NCBI GenBank assembly: GCA_029785085.1
Contig: JAFMAI010000001.1
Coordinates: 1-64,000, forward strand
DNA length: 64,000 bases
Direction: 5' to 3'
Source: Nitrososphaerota archaeon
Lineage (GTDB): Archaea; Thermoproteota; Nitrososphaeria; Nitrososphaerales; Gagatemarchaeaceae
Below are positions 35,276-45,120 of this stretch, piece after piece (within the stretch, counting starts at the first letter, position 1; every line of letters starts with the position of its first letter). Made by a program: the position numbers and the translations under genes. Below the pieces are notes generated by a model. That model saw only the letters and a list, made by a program, of their open reading frames with translations. It was not told the origin of the DNA and did no database searches.

Positions 35276-35828
35276 TTCGGCTCTTCACGTAGTGCAGCAC
35301 TATCTCGGCCACCCTGGTCTCGTCGATGGAGTCGGTCTCGACGACAAGGTCGAACGGTTTGAGGTCTTTGCCGAACTCTATGCCGTAGATCTTCTTGTAG
35401 AGTCTGTAGTTCTCAAGGTCCCTGACAGAGAGTATCTCCTCGCACTCGGAGACAGCGATGCCGTCCCTCTTTGACATCCTGCTGGCCCTGCTCTCCACAG
35501 ACCCCGACAGCCAGACCTTGATCCCATCCTTGGTGAGCCAGGGTACCGGGTAGCTGGTTATGACAACGTCTCCCTTCTTCGCCTTCTTGAGGAGCCTGGC
35601 GTCCACCTCCTTGTCGAAGTTCGGGGAACGCTTCCTCTCCTGTAGGAACTTCATCCCGTCTCCCTTGTCCCACCAGTCTTCGCCTCCCGGGGTGTAGCCC
35701 TCTTCCACCGCCATCTCCTTGAGGACGTCGCCACCTCCCACCATCTGGGTCCCCAGGGACTCGGCCACCTGGTGGGATACCGATGTCTTCCCCACGGCGG
35801 GCATCCCAGAGATTATGATTGCCTTCAA
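35268..35828 (-). CDS. cmk: Cytidylate kinase (archaeal type)
   Basis: IIISGMPAVGKTSVSHQVAESLGTQMVGGGDVLKEMA...VWLSGSVESRASRMSKRDGI; position between cbf5 and EMC3-like gene. Confidence 0.88.
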   Translation of the reverse strand: MKAIIISGMPAVGKTSVSHQVAESLGTQMVGGGDVLKEMAVEEGYTPGGEDWWDKGDGMKFLQERKRSPNFDKEVDARLLKKAKKGDVVITSYPVPWLTKDGIKVWLSGSVESRASRMSKRDGIAVSECEEILSVRDLENYRLYKKIYGIEFGKDLKPFDLVVETDSIDETRVAEIVLHYVKSRSD

Positions 35829-35837
35829 CGGTTCTCC

Positions 35838-36752
35838 CTATGGCGTAGTGTGCAGCAGGCGTCCGAGCATGGTGGAGAACGCGAAGGAGCTGAGGAAATA
35901 CCACCAGACGAGGCTGACGTTGTACACCCCGGCGTGCTGGGTCGCCCCCGCGATGACTGGGATCGGTATCGGGGTGAACGCGACTATGACCCCGTAGCCA
36001 CCGAGGAAGCTGGCCATTAGATAGTACACCACCAGCAGAGGGACGAACGTGACTGCAGTCACCTTGAGCCTGGCCCTCTGCACCCTCAGCTGCTCCTGTT
36101 GGACCGCGAGCTCTCGTTTCTTGAGCTTGTCTAGCTTCTCCTTGTCTTTGGCCAAGGTCGCTGCGCGCTTCTCCTTCTGGAAGGCGTTCACCTCTGCCCT
36201 CATCCTCCTTTCCGCGTCCAGGTCTACGACCCTCTTGGTCACGACCTGGGTGACGAGGCCCAGAAGGACGGAGGTCGTGGTGACCAGCACCGTGGACACG
36301 GGCGGCACGTATCGCGGTATGGTGAAGCTGGCCACGCCGCTCGTCGTGCCAGCGGTCAGGACCACGGAATAAGACCCTGAAGACGCCTTGGGGACCCAGA
36401 ACATGCACCCGGAGACGTCGCCCTTGGCGTTGGTGCCGCAGCGGGTCGCTCCTGTCGAGGAGTTGATGAGCTGCAATGAGGCGGAACCGAAAGTGGCAGT
36501 TATGTTCTCGTTCGGGGCCAAGTTGCTGGCGGTCACCAGGATAGACGCGCCCGAGATGTCGGAGGAGGTGTTGAACTTGACCGTCCCGGCGCTGGCGCTG
36601 GCCGTCGTAGTGGCCGTCGACCTGGGGATGACTGCCGGGAGGACCACGTAGTATCCCACCAAGACGACGATGAGACCTACGAGGGCGTAGGTGATCAGCC
36701 TGGGACTCAAGGAGGGCCCGCCCTGGGACCTCCTCTTTGACGCTGCCTTCAT
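35838..36752 (-). CDS. DUF106/EMC3-like (Oxa1 superfamily) membrane protein with extracytoplasmic domain
   Basis: TM segment, ~110-aa Thr/Ser-rich beta-like region, then TM/coiled-coil/TM (VVDLDAERRMRAEVNAFQKEKR...VPLLVVYYLMASFLGGYG). Confidence 0.85.
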   Translation of the reverse strand: MKAASKRRSQGGPSLSPRLITYALVGLIVVLVGYYVVLPAVIPRSTATTTASASAGTVKFNTSSDISGASILVTASNLAPNENITATFGSASLQLINSSTGATRCGTNAKGDVSGCMFWVPKASSGSYSVVLTAGTTSGVASFTIPRYVPPVSTVLVTTTSVLLGLVTQVVTKRVVDLDAERRMRAEVNAFQKEKRAATLAKDKEKLDKLKKRELAVQQEQLRVQRARLKVTAVTFVPLLVVYYLMASFLGGYGVIVAFTPIPIPVIAGATQHAGVYNVSLVWWYFLSSFAFSTMLGRLLHTTP

Positions 36753-37321
36753 GACGAAACTCGCTCCAGCATCCGGGCTATGAACTGCGCGACCTCAGCC
36801 TGCATGCCCTCCCCGTTCCTGACTATGGTGATGGGAGCCCCCGTGAGGGTCGAACAGGCCACGATGAAACTCCTCGCGAGTTCCAGCTCCTCGGCAAGGG
36901 ACGCCTCTGTGGCCGGGTCCCTGTACCTTGTCGCGTCGCTGGCCCTCCTCTTGGCGACCTCCGCAGGCGAAGCCTCCAGTAGTATCAGGTGGGTCGGCTT
37001 CAGGGCCCTCACTACGTCGAAGGGGAGCCCAGGCCAGAACCCTTCGTGTGTCCTGATGAACAGATGGGTGTCGACCACCACCAGCTTGTCCTTCATGAGC
37101 GAGATCTTGGCCGCAGCGGTCTTCTGGAGGTGCCTCTGCTTGTCCAGCGGGAGCCGCCTGAGTTCGTCCCTGAACTGCACAAGTTTCTCTGACCGGCCGA
37201 CCTCGAGCATGATGCTGCCGAAGTTCGCCAGCTTGGCGCCCCGGTAGCTCGCCACGACCTTCTCTAGGACGGTGGTCTTCCCGACTCCAGGGATGCCCAC
37301 TATCACCGCGCGTAGCCCCAC
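36749..37321 (-). CDS. adkA: Adenylate kinase (archaeal AdkA)
   Basis: AVIVGIPGVGKTTVLEKV...NFGSIMLEVG...RDELRRLPLDKQRHLQKTAAAKI...VVVDTHLFIRTHEGFWPGLP. Confidence 0.94.
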   Translation of the reverse strand: MGLRAVIVGIPGVGKTTVLEKVVASYRGAKLANFGSIMLEVGRSEKLVQFRDELRRLPLDKQRHLQKTAAAKISLMKDKLVVVDTHLFIRTHEGFWPGLPFDVVRALKPTHLILLEASPAEVAKRRASDATRYRDPATEASLAEELELARSFIVACSTLTGAPITIVRNGEGMQAEVAQFIARMLERVSS

Positions 37322-37323
37322 GG

Positions 37324-38763
37324 CTACCCAGCTCCGATGAGTCCTGCCAGAGCCGGTGACACCTCTTCCACCTGCTCCTTCAGCAGCATCTGGTAGTACT
37401 GGAGGATGATGTCCACCATCAGGAGCATGCCTATGCCCGTCCCGAACACGCCGACTATGTCGGCCACGCCGGCGATCAGCCCTATCAAGATCCCACCTAT
37501 GATGGTCAGCGTAGGGATGTACCTGTTGAGCATCTGCTCTATGGAGACGCCTGACCGCCTGAACCCTGGCACCTGGACGTCAGCGTCCATCAGGTTCTTC
37601 GCCACCGCCCTAGAGTTGAGACCCCCTATCTCCACCCACAGCCTAGCGAAGACCACCGACATGCCCACCAGGAAGAGAAGGAAGATCACGGTGTGGATGG
37701 GGTCTGCGATGGTCTCACCGAAGGACGTGGGGGCTGTGAGGTAGTAGACCAGCCCGCCGACAGGGGAGGCGTTGAATGCCGATGTGGAGTTGCTGGTAGG
37801 GAACACTGCGAGGTAGTGATACCACCACGGAGGGTTGCTCGCGCTGTACCTTTCGAGGAGTTCGGCGAAGAACGTGACGTTCGCTCCAAGCGCGGAGACG
37901 AGGATCACAGGTATGTTAGACACGTAGAGGAGCTTGATCGGGTACACACCCTGGAACCCTCTGTACTTGATCGATGTGATAGGGAGCTCGACCCTTATCC
38001 CCTCTATGTAGATCAGCACCAGTATCATGACCACCGTCAGTGAGAACGTCATCACGCTCGGGTAGAAGTTCGCCCTGATCAGGATCGAGCCGATGTCTCC
38101 GGCGAAGAACTGGCTGATGGCGCCGGGGATGAACCCGAATATCTGCGTGACACCCGTGGCTACCTGGAATGGGATTGGAGAGAACGTGTACCACATCACC
38201 TGCTGGGCCACCCCGGCCAGGATGAACAGGCTGACCCCGCTCCCTATCCCCCAGCCCTTCTGGATCATCTCGTCGAGGAGCAGGACGAGGAGGCTAGCGA
38301 TGACCAGCTGGATGAAGATCACGATCGACTGGTCGGCGGTCAGGGCCCCAAGGGCTCCGCCATAGATGTAGGCCATGGACTCCCCCACTATCACGATTAT
38401 CGTGAGGAGCTTGGTGGCAGAGCCGAAGATAGCCCTGTCTGAAGTGTCGCTCATGTCCAGCTTGATTATGTCGCTGCCTACGAGGAGCTGCAGGATCAGC
38501 CCGGCCGTGACGATCGGCCCTATGCCGAGCTGCATTAGAGTCCCCTGGGCCGACGCGAAGACCACCCTGAGGAAAGTACTGGGGTTCGACTGGGCCGCCG
38601 TGCCGGTTATGCCGTACAGCGGGGTTGTGGCCATTACGAGGTAGGCGATGAGGGCGATGCCGGTCCAGATGAAGCGCTCGTTGAGCGTAGGCTTTCTCTC
38701 AGGCTTGGGTATCTCTGGGAGAACCGTGCCTACGCTCTTGATGAAGTCTCGCAGCGATGCCAT
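37324..38763 (-). CDS. secY: Preprotein translocase subunit SecY
   Basis: Multi-TM protein after uL15; GIGPIVTAGLILQLLVGSDII, IEGIRVELPITSIKYRGFQGVYPIKLLYVSNIPVIL. Confidence 0.96.
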   Translation of the reverse strand: MASLRDFIKSVGTVLPEIPKPERKPTLNERFIWTGIALIAYLVMATTPLYGITGTAAQSNPSTFLRVVFASAQGTLMQLGIGPIVTAGLILQLLVGSDIIKLDMSDTSDRAIFGSATKLLTIIVIVGESMAYIYGGALGALTADQSIVIFIQLVIASLLVLLLDEMIQKGWGIGSGVSLFILAGVAQQVMWYTFSPIPFQVATGVTQIFGFIPGAISQFFAGDIGSILIRANFYPSVMTFSLTVVMILVLIYIEGIRVELPITSIKYRGFQGVYPIKLLYVSNIPVILVSALGANVTFFAELLERYSASNPPWWYHYLAVFPTSNSTSAFNASPVGGLVYYLTAPTSFGETIADPIHTVIFLLFLVGMSVVFARLWVEIGGLNSRAVAKNLMDADVQVPGFRRSGVSIEQMLNRYIPTLTIIGGILIGLIAGVADIVGVFGTGIGMLLMVDIILQYYQMLLKEQVEEVSPALAGLIGAG

Positions 38764-38774
38764 TTGGACGGGGG

Positions 38775-39176
38775 CTACTCCTTAGTCAGAATCTTTCCGC
38801 CCGCGGCCTCTATTTTAGCCTGAGCCTTCTTGGTGAAAGCGGCGACATTCACCTCGTAAGCCCCGCCGACGGCTCCGGAACCCAGGAGCTTCTCCACCCC
38901 CAGCGCAGTCAGGTCCAGAGATTTCCCTCCCTTTGCAAGGTCGTCGAGCTGGCCGACGTTCACCCATCTGGACGGCCGCAGATACCCCGGCGGCCTGAAC
39001 GGGTCCCGGCCGAAGTGGTCGGGATCGTTGATGACGAGCCAGCTCCACTTGTGCTTGTGGAGACCAGCGTTCCCGTGCCCTCCCTGCTTCCCCGAGTGGC
39101 GGTGCTGGCCTATCTGGCCGTACCCGTGGGTCCGCATCCCCCTGTAACGCCTTCCCTTCCGTGCTCTCGTCGGCAT
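38775..39176 (-). CDS. rpl15: Ribosomal protein uL15
   Basis: RARKGRRYRGMRTHGYGQIGQHRHSGKQGGHGNAGLHKHKWSW. Confidence 0.95.
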   Translation of the reverse strand: MPTRARKGRRYRGMRTHGYGQIGQHRHSGKQGGHGNAGLHKHKWSWLVINDPDHFGRDPFRPPGYLRPSRWVNVGQLDDLAKGGKSLDLTALGVEKLLGSGAVGGAYEVNVAAFTKKAQAKIEAAGGKILTKE

Positions 39177-39177
39177 A

Positions 39178-39648
39178 TCAGATCATCCTCCTCACGATCT
39201 CTTCCAGCTTAGGGTTGCTCCCAAGTTCACCCTTTTCTGTGAACTGCCTCCGGAGCGACCGCTTGAACCCGCCTTTCGGGGGCGCCAGCCGGAAGTAGGG
39301 GAGAACCCCTGCGACCGCGGAGAGCCTCTCCTGGTCCTTCAGCATCTTGGCGGCAAGCTCCTTGTAGTCGCTGAACCCCAGCTTCTTGAGCGCGCCCTTG
39401 TCCAGGGGCCTGGCTGTGCTCACCATGCCCCTCCTCGAGAGGAGATCGGTCAGAAGGCCAGCATCCACTGGGGCCCACGCTGTGTAGTCTTTGCAGAGCC
39501 TCAGCATGCCTACCGTGGCGGGGTCGTCGGGGACCACAGACGCCGAGAACTTCTTTGCCACCCAAAGCTCGTTGAGGGCTTTCCTCACCGGGGCAGAGCT
39601 GTTGATTTGCCCGTGGAGGTTGACGACCAGGATTAGACCCATGCTCAA
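39178..39648 (-). CDS. rpl30: Ribosomal protein uL30
   Basis: ILVVNLHGQINSSAPVRKALNELWVAKKFSASVVPDDPATVGMLRLCKDYTAW. Confidence 0.94.
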   Translation of the reverse strand: MSMGLILVVNLHGQINSSAPVRKALNELWVAKKFSASVVPDDPATVGMLRLCKDYTAWAPVDAGLLTDLLSRRGMVSTARPLDKGALKKLGFSDYKELAAKMLKDQERLSAVAGVLPYFRLAPPKGGFKRSLRRQFTEKGELGSNPKLEEIVRRMI

Positions 39649-39653
39649 ACCAC

Positions 39654-40280
39654 CTATACGTTGAGTCCGTGCGACTCCCTGAAGGCATCATAGACAGCGT
39701 TCGCAAGGGAAGACATGGTGTTGGTCGAGCCGAAGGTCCTGACCCAGGCGTCCTTAACTCCTGCGAGCTGGAGGAGATTCTTCAGCGCAGGCCCCGCGAC
39801 CAGTCCCAGAGCCCTCGGCGCCGGCATTATCTCTACAGTGACGCTCCCTGCCTTCCCCCTGATCCGGTAGGGGACCGAGTGCGGCCTACCGTCCCGGCAC
39901 TCCCATGAGCCGCAGCCGAGCTTGACCGGGATGATGTTCAGCAGCGCTGCCGTAGTGGCCTTCTCGATCGCCTCCCTGGTCTGCATCGCCTTTCCCTTGC
40001 CCACCCCGAACCAGCCGCCGCCGTTCCCGACGGCGACCACGGCCAGGAAGCGTGTTAGCTCTCCGGCGTCGGTCTGCTTCTGTACCACGCTGACCCCCAC
40101 TACCTCGTTCCTAAGGTCGGGGAGGAGCTTCTTGACTATCTCTGCTTCGCGGACCCTCTGGCCGCTCTTGAATATCTCGTCCAAGGTGGTGATCTTCCCC
40201 TCGTTGACCAGCGTGCCAAGCTTAGTCCGGGGGACCCAGACCTGCTCCTCTTCCTGACGGTCGTGCCTCTGGTACGGCAT
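39654..40280 (-). CDS. rps5: Ribosomal protein uS5
   Basis: KTDAGELTRFLAVVAVGNGGGWFGVGKGKA...VGSWECRDGRPHSVPYRIRGKAGSV region. Confidence 0.95.
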   Translation of the reverse strand: MPYQRHDRQEEEQVWVPRTKLGTLVNEGKITTLDEIFKSGQRVREAEIVKKLLPDLRNEVVGVSVVQKQTDAGELTRFLAVVAVGNGGGWFGVGKGKAMQTREAIEKATTAALLNIIPVKLGCGSWECRDGRPHSVPYRIRGKAGSVTVEIMPAPRALGLVAGPALKNLLQLAGVKDAWVRTFGSTNTMSSLANAVYDAFRESHGLNV

Positions 40281-40864
40281 TACTTGCCTGCCCCCGTTAT
40301 CGCGGCCTTGACCTTTTCGAACTCCTCTGTGTAATTTTCAGGCTTGAAGCCCGCCTTCAGCAAGGCGGAGAACGCGCGCGCGTAGGCGTCTTTGTTCTCG
40401 GCGGCGAGCTTTGCTGCGTACTCGGCGATTGGCTTCCCCGAGAGCCTGTCCTCGTCAGGGTATGCCTCTTCTCCCACCGGGACCACCAGCCCTGAGTCGA
40501 CCACTCCTTTGAGGAGCGCGGCGATTCTCGATCCCCTGATGAACGGCGCCAGCCCGTTGTACACTACAGCTTCTTTCACGCCTGCGGCGGCCGCCTTCTT
40601 CCCGGCGAGCCTCCCCAGCAGGTAGCAGGCGGGTGTCGACTTCGCTGAGCCGTGCCATCCCAATTTCGACAGTTCCCTAGAGTGGGATGAAGATAGAACA
40701 ACGTCTCCCTTGACCGTCGGCTTCACAAACTGGGTGCTGACGTTCTTGTTGGATATCCTCACGACCAGCAAGGGCTTCTGCGAAGTGATGGCCCGCTTCC
40801 TTGCCCTGTAGTCGGTGACCCCTTCGCGCCTCCTTCGGAGGAGCTGCACGTGGCCCGGCATCAC
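40280..40864 (-). CDS. rpl18: Ribosomal protein uL18
   Basis: RRRREGVTDYRARKRAITSQKPLLVVRISNKNVSTQFVKPTVKGDVVLSSSHSRELSKLGW. Confidence 0.95.
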   Translation of the reverse strand: MMPGHVQLLRRRREGVTDYRARKRAITSQKPLLVVRISNKNVSTQFVKPTVKGDVVLSSSHSRELSKLGWHGSAKSTPACYLLGRLAGKKAAAAGVKEAVVYNGLAPFIRGSRIAALLKGVVDSGLVVPVGEEAYPDEDRLSGKPIAEYAAKLAAENKDAYARAFSALLKAGFKPENYTEEFEKVKAAITGAGK

Positions 40865-41295
40865 TTCTTTACCTCCTTCATCAGGTCGAGGAGGTGCTTC
40901 ACGCCCCTCACCTGACCCCCCTTCACCTGCTTGTAGAGTCGCTTGTAGGCGTCGTTGCTAATCTCTTTCCTGTCCTTGGCCACCTTGAGTCGCCACCTCA
41001 GAGCCCTGACCTTCGAAATCCACTGGTCCTTCCTCGGGTTCCTAGCGGTGGCTCGGCCTTCGGTCGACCCGGCGCCTCTTCCGCGCTTGAGCTTCTTCGA
41101 CTTCGCCCTGAACCTGCCTCTGGAAACCCCCTTCACTGGGGTGACCGTGATGGCGCCGAAGCCCACTAGGCCGCGGATGGTGCTCCGGGTGATTGCGTCC
41201 TGTATCAGGTCGTTGTAGTCGTCGTCGAACACGATTCGGTCGACCCCGACGCCTAGGACTGAGGCCGCAAGCCTGCGCTTACTCTTTAGATTCAA
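40861..41295 (-). CDS. rpl19e: Ribosomal protein L19e
   Basis: LKSKRRLAASVLGVGVDRIVFD...GRATARNPRKDQWISKVRALRWRLKVAKDRKEI. Confidence 0.95.
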   Translation of the reverse strand: MNLKSKRRLAASVLGVGVDRIVFDDDYNDLIQDAITRSTIRGLVGFGAITVTPVKGVSRGRFRAKSKKLKRGRGAGSTEGRATARNPRKDQWISKVRALRWRLKVAKDRKEISNDAYKRLYKQVKGGQVRGVKHLLDLMKEVKK

Positions 41296-41707
41296 CTACC
41301 CTCAACCCTGTCGGATTCACGACCCTTATCCCCAGCTCGGTGGCTCTCTCTATGATCGTCGCCCTCTTCTTTGCGCCCACCGTGCCTCCTATCCGTGCCA
41401 CGTCCCGGCCCGGCACCAACGTCGCCAGGTCGCCCGGCCTGTAAACGATGACTTCGAAGTGGCCGCTCGGGTGCAGGCCTCTGGCTGCCGCAGGGCCCCT
41501 ATAACCGACCCTGACGAGCGGTGGCCACCCCTTGTCCTGGCGCCTCATCTTGCTGTCGACGCCTTTGGGCTTTCTCCACTCTGGGTGTATCCTGACGTAG
41601 CGCCAGCTCTCTTGCCTCACGAAGGCGGGTCTCGAATCGGAAACTTCCTTCCTCTTGGCCACCAGGCTCTTCAGCCTGTTCTCTTCTGTCTGTTTCGCCT
41701 TCGACAT
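41279..41707 (-). CDS. rpl32e: Ribosomal protein L32e
   Basis: FVRQESWRYVRIHPEWRKPKGVDSKMRRQDKGWPPLVRVGYRGP. Confidence 0.95.
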   Translation of the reverse strand: MSKAKQTEENRLKSLVAKRKEVSDSRPAFVRQESWRYVRIHPEWRKPKGVDSKMRRQDKGWPPLVRVGYRGPAAARGLHPSGHFEVIVYRPGDLATLVPGRDVARIGGTVGAKKRATIIERATELGIRVVNPTGLRVVESKE

Positions 41708-41712
41708 GGGTT

Positions 41713-42258
41713 TTACCGCCCCTCCTCCTTATGGTATATGTATACGCCGTCGAGAAAGACCCTCTGGTCCTTCCTCCTGATCTTGGTGGCAAGCTCGATG
41801 TTGGCCGCGGTCTGGCCGACATCCTCGAGGGAGACCCCTTTCACTATCACGTCATCCCCCTCCACAGAGACCTTGGAGCTTCCAACGATCTGAGATACCC
41901 TGGGCGACCGCTCTCCCACGAAGTTCTCGACCAGCACCTGGTCTCCTTTCACCTTCACCGATATGGGGAAGTGGGCGTAGACCACCTTCAGTCTGTAGGT
42001 GAAACCTTTGGTGACCCCGGTGACCATGTTGTTCACTATGCTCACCACTGTGTTGATTATCACGTTGTCTTTCTTCTTCGCGGAGAAGGGAGAGAGGAGC
42101 ACCTTGTTCCCCTGGACCGAGAGGTTGATGTTGACTTTGTCGAAGTGCTTCTTGGCCTCGCCGAGCTTTCCCTTGACAAAGAGGGTTCTTCCGTCGAGCC
42201 TCACCGTCACCCCATCGGGGATGGCGACAGGTGTCCCCTGGACAGACTCAGTAGACAA
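41713..42258 (-). CDS. rpl6: Ribosomal protein uL6
   Basis: DGVTVRLDGRTLFVKGKLGEAKK...VVSIVNNMVTGVTKGFTYRLKVVYAHFPI. Confidence 0.95.
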   Translation of the reverse strand: MSTESVQGTPVAIPDGVTVRLDGRTLFVKGKLGEAKKHFDKVNINLSVQGNKVLLSPFSAKKKDNVIINTVVSIVNNMVTGVTKGFTYRLKVVYAHFPISVKVKGDQVLVENFVGERSPRVSQIVGSSKVSVEGDDVIVKGVSLEDVGQTAANIELATKIRRKDQRVFLDGVYIYHKEEGR

Positions 42259-42640
42259 ATCCTACGAGCCTCCCTCCAATCTTCTTCTCCTGGGCTTCGA
42301 CGTGGGACATCACTCCCTGCGAGGTAGAGACGATAAGGGTCCCCACCCCTACGGCCGGGAGGTATCGGTGCTCCCAATCGACGAGCTTCAGCGACCTGAC
42401 GGGGAATCTGGGAGATATGACGCCGCACTTGTTGATCCGTCCTAGCAGCTGCACCCTCAACTTGCCTCCCACGCCGTCGTCGATGAACTCGAACTCCCCG
42501 ATGTACCTGCGCTTCTGCAAGACCCGAAGGACCTCGCTGGCGAGACCTGATGCGGGGATCACCATGCACTCCTTCTTGTTCCTCATCTCCGCATTCTGCA
42601 GGCTGGCGAACAGGTTTGCTAGTATGTTGGTCGCTGGCAT
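42248..42640 (-). CDS. rps8: Ribosomal protein uS8
   Basis: NILANLFASLQNAEMRNKKECMVIPASGLASEVLRVLQKRRYIGEFEFIDDGVGG. Confidence 0.95.
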   Translation of the reverse strand: MPATNILANLFASLQNAEMRNKKECMVIPASGLASEVLRVLQKRRYIGEFEFIDDGVGGKLRVQLLGRINKCGVISPRFPVRSLKLVDWEHRYLPAVGVGTLIVSTSQGVMSHVEAQEKKIGGRLVGFVY

Positions 42641-42649
42641 CTATCCCAC

Positions 42650-42811
42650 CTAGTCGTACTTCCTGAAGCCTAGCTTCTCGGCGACCTCCCTGAAGCACTG
42701 CCTGCACAGGACTAGGTCGTAGGACCTGATTACCGCGCCGTACTGGCCACACCTCTTGCAGTAGTGCGTCGACTTGCCGTACTTCCTCTCCTTTGGGTGT
42801 CGCTCTTTCAT
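42650..42811 (-). CDS. rps14: Ribosomal protein uS14 (54 aa, absent from ORF track)
   Basis: Reverse-strand translation [53 protein letters not shown]; zinc-binding Cys pairs; position between uS8 and uL5. Confidence 0.96.
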   Translation of the reverse strand: MKERHPKERKYGKSTHYCKRCGQYGAVIRSYDLVLCRQCFREVAEKLGFRKYD

Positions 42812-43335
42812 TGGATGGTAACCCCGAAGTTGTCTTTGAGGTACTGCATCGCCTCGTCTCTGCTGACGAGGTGAGACTTACCCACACGGGACGTCCTGCG
42901 GTTGCGCCGCGAGACCCCGTACCCCGGCCTCTCCAGGAGGATGGAGACGTTCATCCCGAGTATCCCGATCGCCGGGTCGTATCTGATACCAGGAATCTCG
43001 ATGTGCTCGCGAATCCCGAAGGAAATCGAACCCCTCGGGTCGAAGGACGACCCGGCCAGCTTCTTCTCTCTGGCCGTGAGCAGCTTCTCGATGAGGGCCT
43101 TCGTCTCGTCGCCCCGCACCGTGACCACCACCCCGATGGGCTCGCCCTTGTGGATGCCGAAGTCCCGCACCGAGTTCTTGGCCCGGGTCTGCGCAGGGCT
43201 CTGGCCAGTCACCTGTTCCAGGACCTTCTTTCCCCGCTCTATGGCTTCCCCTGATTTCCCTAGGCCTATGTTCACTACGACTTTACCAACCCTGATCTCC
43301 CTCATGGGGTGCGCCTGAACAGCTGACTGGCTCAT
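42808..43335 (-). CDS. rpl5: Ribosomal protein uL5
   Basis: [56 protein letters not shown]. Confidence 0.95.
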   Translation of the reverse strand: MSQSAVQAHPMREIRVGKVVVNIGLGKSGEAIERGKKVLEQVTGQSPAQTRAKNSVRDFGIHKGEPIGVVVTVRGDETKALIEKLLTAREKKLAGSSFDPRGSISFGIREHIEIPGIRYDPAIGILGMNVSILLERPGYGVSRRNRRTSRVGKSHLVSRDEAMQYLKDNFGVTIQ

Positions 43336-44060
43336 GACGCGCCCACTCCTACCGTGATCATGGGTGAAGAGGTCCCCACCGGGAATACCAGGCGAGAGGG
43401 CATCTCGGCTTCGCCGCTCGGGAGGGCGATCCGCACCATCTTCTCGCGTGAGACGGTCCCCTTCTTCACCTCGGCTATCTTCCCGAGCTGTCCGACTCTG
43501 TCCCCGCCGAGGACAAGACCCAAGGACCCCTTCGCGAGCTTGACGTTGCCCAACACCTTCTGGGAAGGCACCTCGAGCAGCACCGCGTCGCCCGGAGCGA
43601 GGTTCAGGGCGTCGTCCAACACCGACCTCCCGTCGTGTAAGCCATACTGGATGTGCCCGCCCTTGATCTTCCTCTTGGTGTTGATGCTGCAGAGCTTCCT
43701 CGACGCTTCGTCTGACGGCACTTTGGCGAGTCTGAAGCCCTTGCGGCCGGGGACGAGCCGGTAGTCCGCCCCTTCGGCGGGGACGCTGACCACGTTGAAG
43801 AGCCCGACAGGGAAGCGCGAGGTGTGCCTCTCACGCCCGTCGACCAGCACCTTCCCGGTCTTGACCATGTACTTCAGCTCACGAGACAGGCCTGCCATGG
43901 AAGCTAGGTCGCGTATGACCACGCCGAGCGGATAGGATGACGAAATCGAATGCGGCCCTGGCACGGGTTTGAAGACGAACCTGTCGGACTTTCGCGGAAT
44001 GTCCCAGGTACGCGGGGCGGCCAGGCGCTTAATCTTGTTCCTTCCACCCTTCTTGCCCAC
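43332..44060 (-). CDS. rps4e: Ribosomal protein S4e
   Basis: KRLAAPRTWDIPRKSDRFVFKPVPGPHSISSSYPLGVVIRDLASMAGLSRELKYMVKTGKVLVDG. Confidence 0.96.
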   Translation of the reverse strand: MGKKGGRNKIKRLAAPRTWDIPRKSDRFVFKPVPGPHSISSSYPLGVVIRDLASMAGLSRELKYMVKTGKVLVDGRERHTSRFPVGLFNVVSVPAEGADYRLVPGRKGFRLAKVPSDEASRKLCSINTKRKIKGGHIQYGLHDGRSVLDDALNLAPGDAVLLEVPSQKVLGNVKLAKGSLGLVLGGDRVGQLGKIAEVKKGTVSREKMVRIALPSGEAEMPSRLVFPVGTSSPMITVGVGAS

Positions 44061-44359
44061 TACGCCGACACCTCCAGTTTCAGCTTCCTCTGTTTGTCTT
44101 CGAGCACGAGGGCCGTGATGACTACGTTGGAAGAGCGTATGGGGACCGGAGCGTTCCCACCCTTGAGCTTCTCATGAGTGACCCCTTCCACGTTCACCGT
44201 CCCGGTGAACGAATCGACCTTGGTGATCTTCCCCTCGATCCCCTTGAACTCTCCCCTGACAATCTTCACCGAATCGCCCACCCTCGGCCTTACGCTGCGC
44301 TTACCATGCTTCCCTCTGAGATCCGCCGACAGCTGAGACCCGAATTTCATCCATTCCAC
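44060..44359 (-). CDS. rpl24: Ribosomal protein uL24
   Basis: LRGKHGKRSVRPRVGDSVKIVRGEFKGIEGKITKVD (KOW). Confidence 0.94.
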   Translation of the reverse strand: MEWMKFGSQLSADLRGKHGKRSVRPRVGDSVKIVRGEFKGIEGKITKVDSFTGTVNVEGVTHEKLKGGNAPVPIRSSNVVITALVLEDKQRKLKLEVSA

Positions 44360-44794
44360 CTATACTATGATTGATGCGAGGTTCGCGATCCTAGGCCACT
44401 TTTCTGCGGCCTCGCTGGCTACGGGTCCCTTGATGTCGGTCCCCTTCAGGTCCCCTTCAGGCGTGATTATCACAGCGGCATTGTCCTCGAAGACCACTCT
44501 CTGTCCGCTCACCCTCCTCACCGGGTACTTCTGCCTCACTATCACTGCCCCGAACACGGTCTTCTTCAGCTCTGGAGGCCCCTTCTTCACAACGCAGACA
44601 ATCGAGTCCCCCACCGACGCGGCTGGGACCCTGCTCAACCTCCCCTTCGCCTTGGTGACCTGTACCACGCGCAGCGTCTTGGCGCCGGTGTTGTCAGCGC
44701 ATGTGATCACCGCGTACAGTGGTATCGACCTCGTGATGTAGTTCTTGAACTCCTCGACTCCCTTGGCCGAGACTGCACGAGACTTCGTGGACAT
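44360..44794 (-). CDS. rpl14: Ribosomal protein uL14
   Basis: LYAVITCADNTGAKTLRVVQVTKAKGRLSRVPAASVGDSIVCVVKKGPPELKK; start set at MSTKSRAV. Confidence 0.95.
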   Translation of the reverse strand: MSTKSRAVSAKGVEEFKNYITRSIPLYAVITCADNTGAKTLRVVQVTKAKGRLSRVPAASVGDSIVCVVKKGPPELKKTVFGAVIVRQKYPVRRVSGQRVVFEDNAAVIITPEGDLKGTDIKGPVASEAAEKWPRIANLASIIV

Positions 44795-45120
44795 TAGGCG
44801 CTCCTCCTCGACTCCACCACGACGAACGAAATAGTCTTGGACAGCGGCCTGCACTCGCCGAGGGTCACCGCGTCACCGTCCCTGACTTCGATGCAGGGGG
44901 GGACGTGGGCGCTGACGCGGCTTCTCCGCCTCTCGCCCCGGTTGAACTTCGGCACCATGTGGAGATACTCCATTTCGACCACGACAAAGCTCTTCCCCGC
45001 GGTTGAGACCGCCTTGCCGGAGAGCATCCTCCCTCGAACCTTGACGTGTCCGTGGAAAGGACAGCGGTCGTCCTGGCACTTCTTCTTGGGGGCCGCCACT
45101 TCGAGGCCAGCCGAGCTCAT
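44794..45120 (-). CDS. rps17: Ribosomal protein uS17
   Basis: CPFHGHVKVRGRMLSGKAVSTAGKSFVVVEMEYLHMVPKFNRGERRRSRVSAHVPPCIEV. Confidence 0.95.
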   Translation of the reverse strand: MSSAGLEVAAPKKKCQDDRCPFHGHVKVRGRMLSGKAVSTAGKSFVVVEMEYLHMVPKFNRGERRRSRVSAHVPPCIEVRDGDAVTLGECRPLSKTISFVVVESRRSA

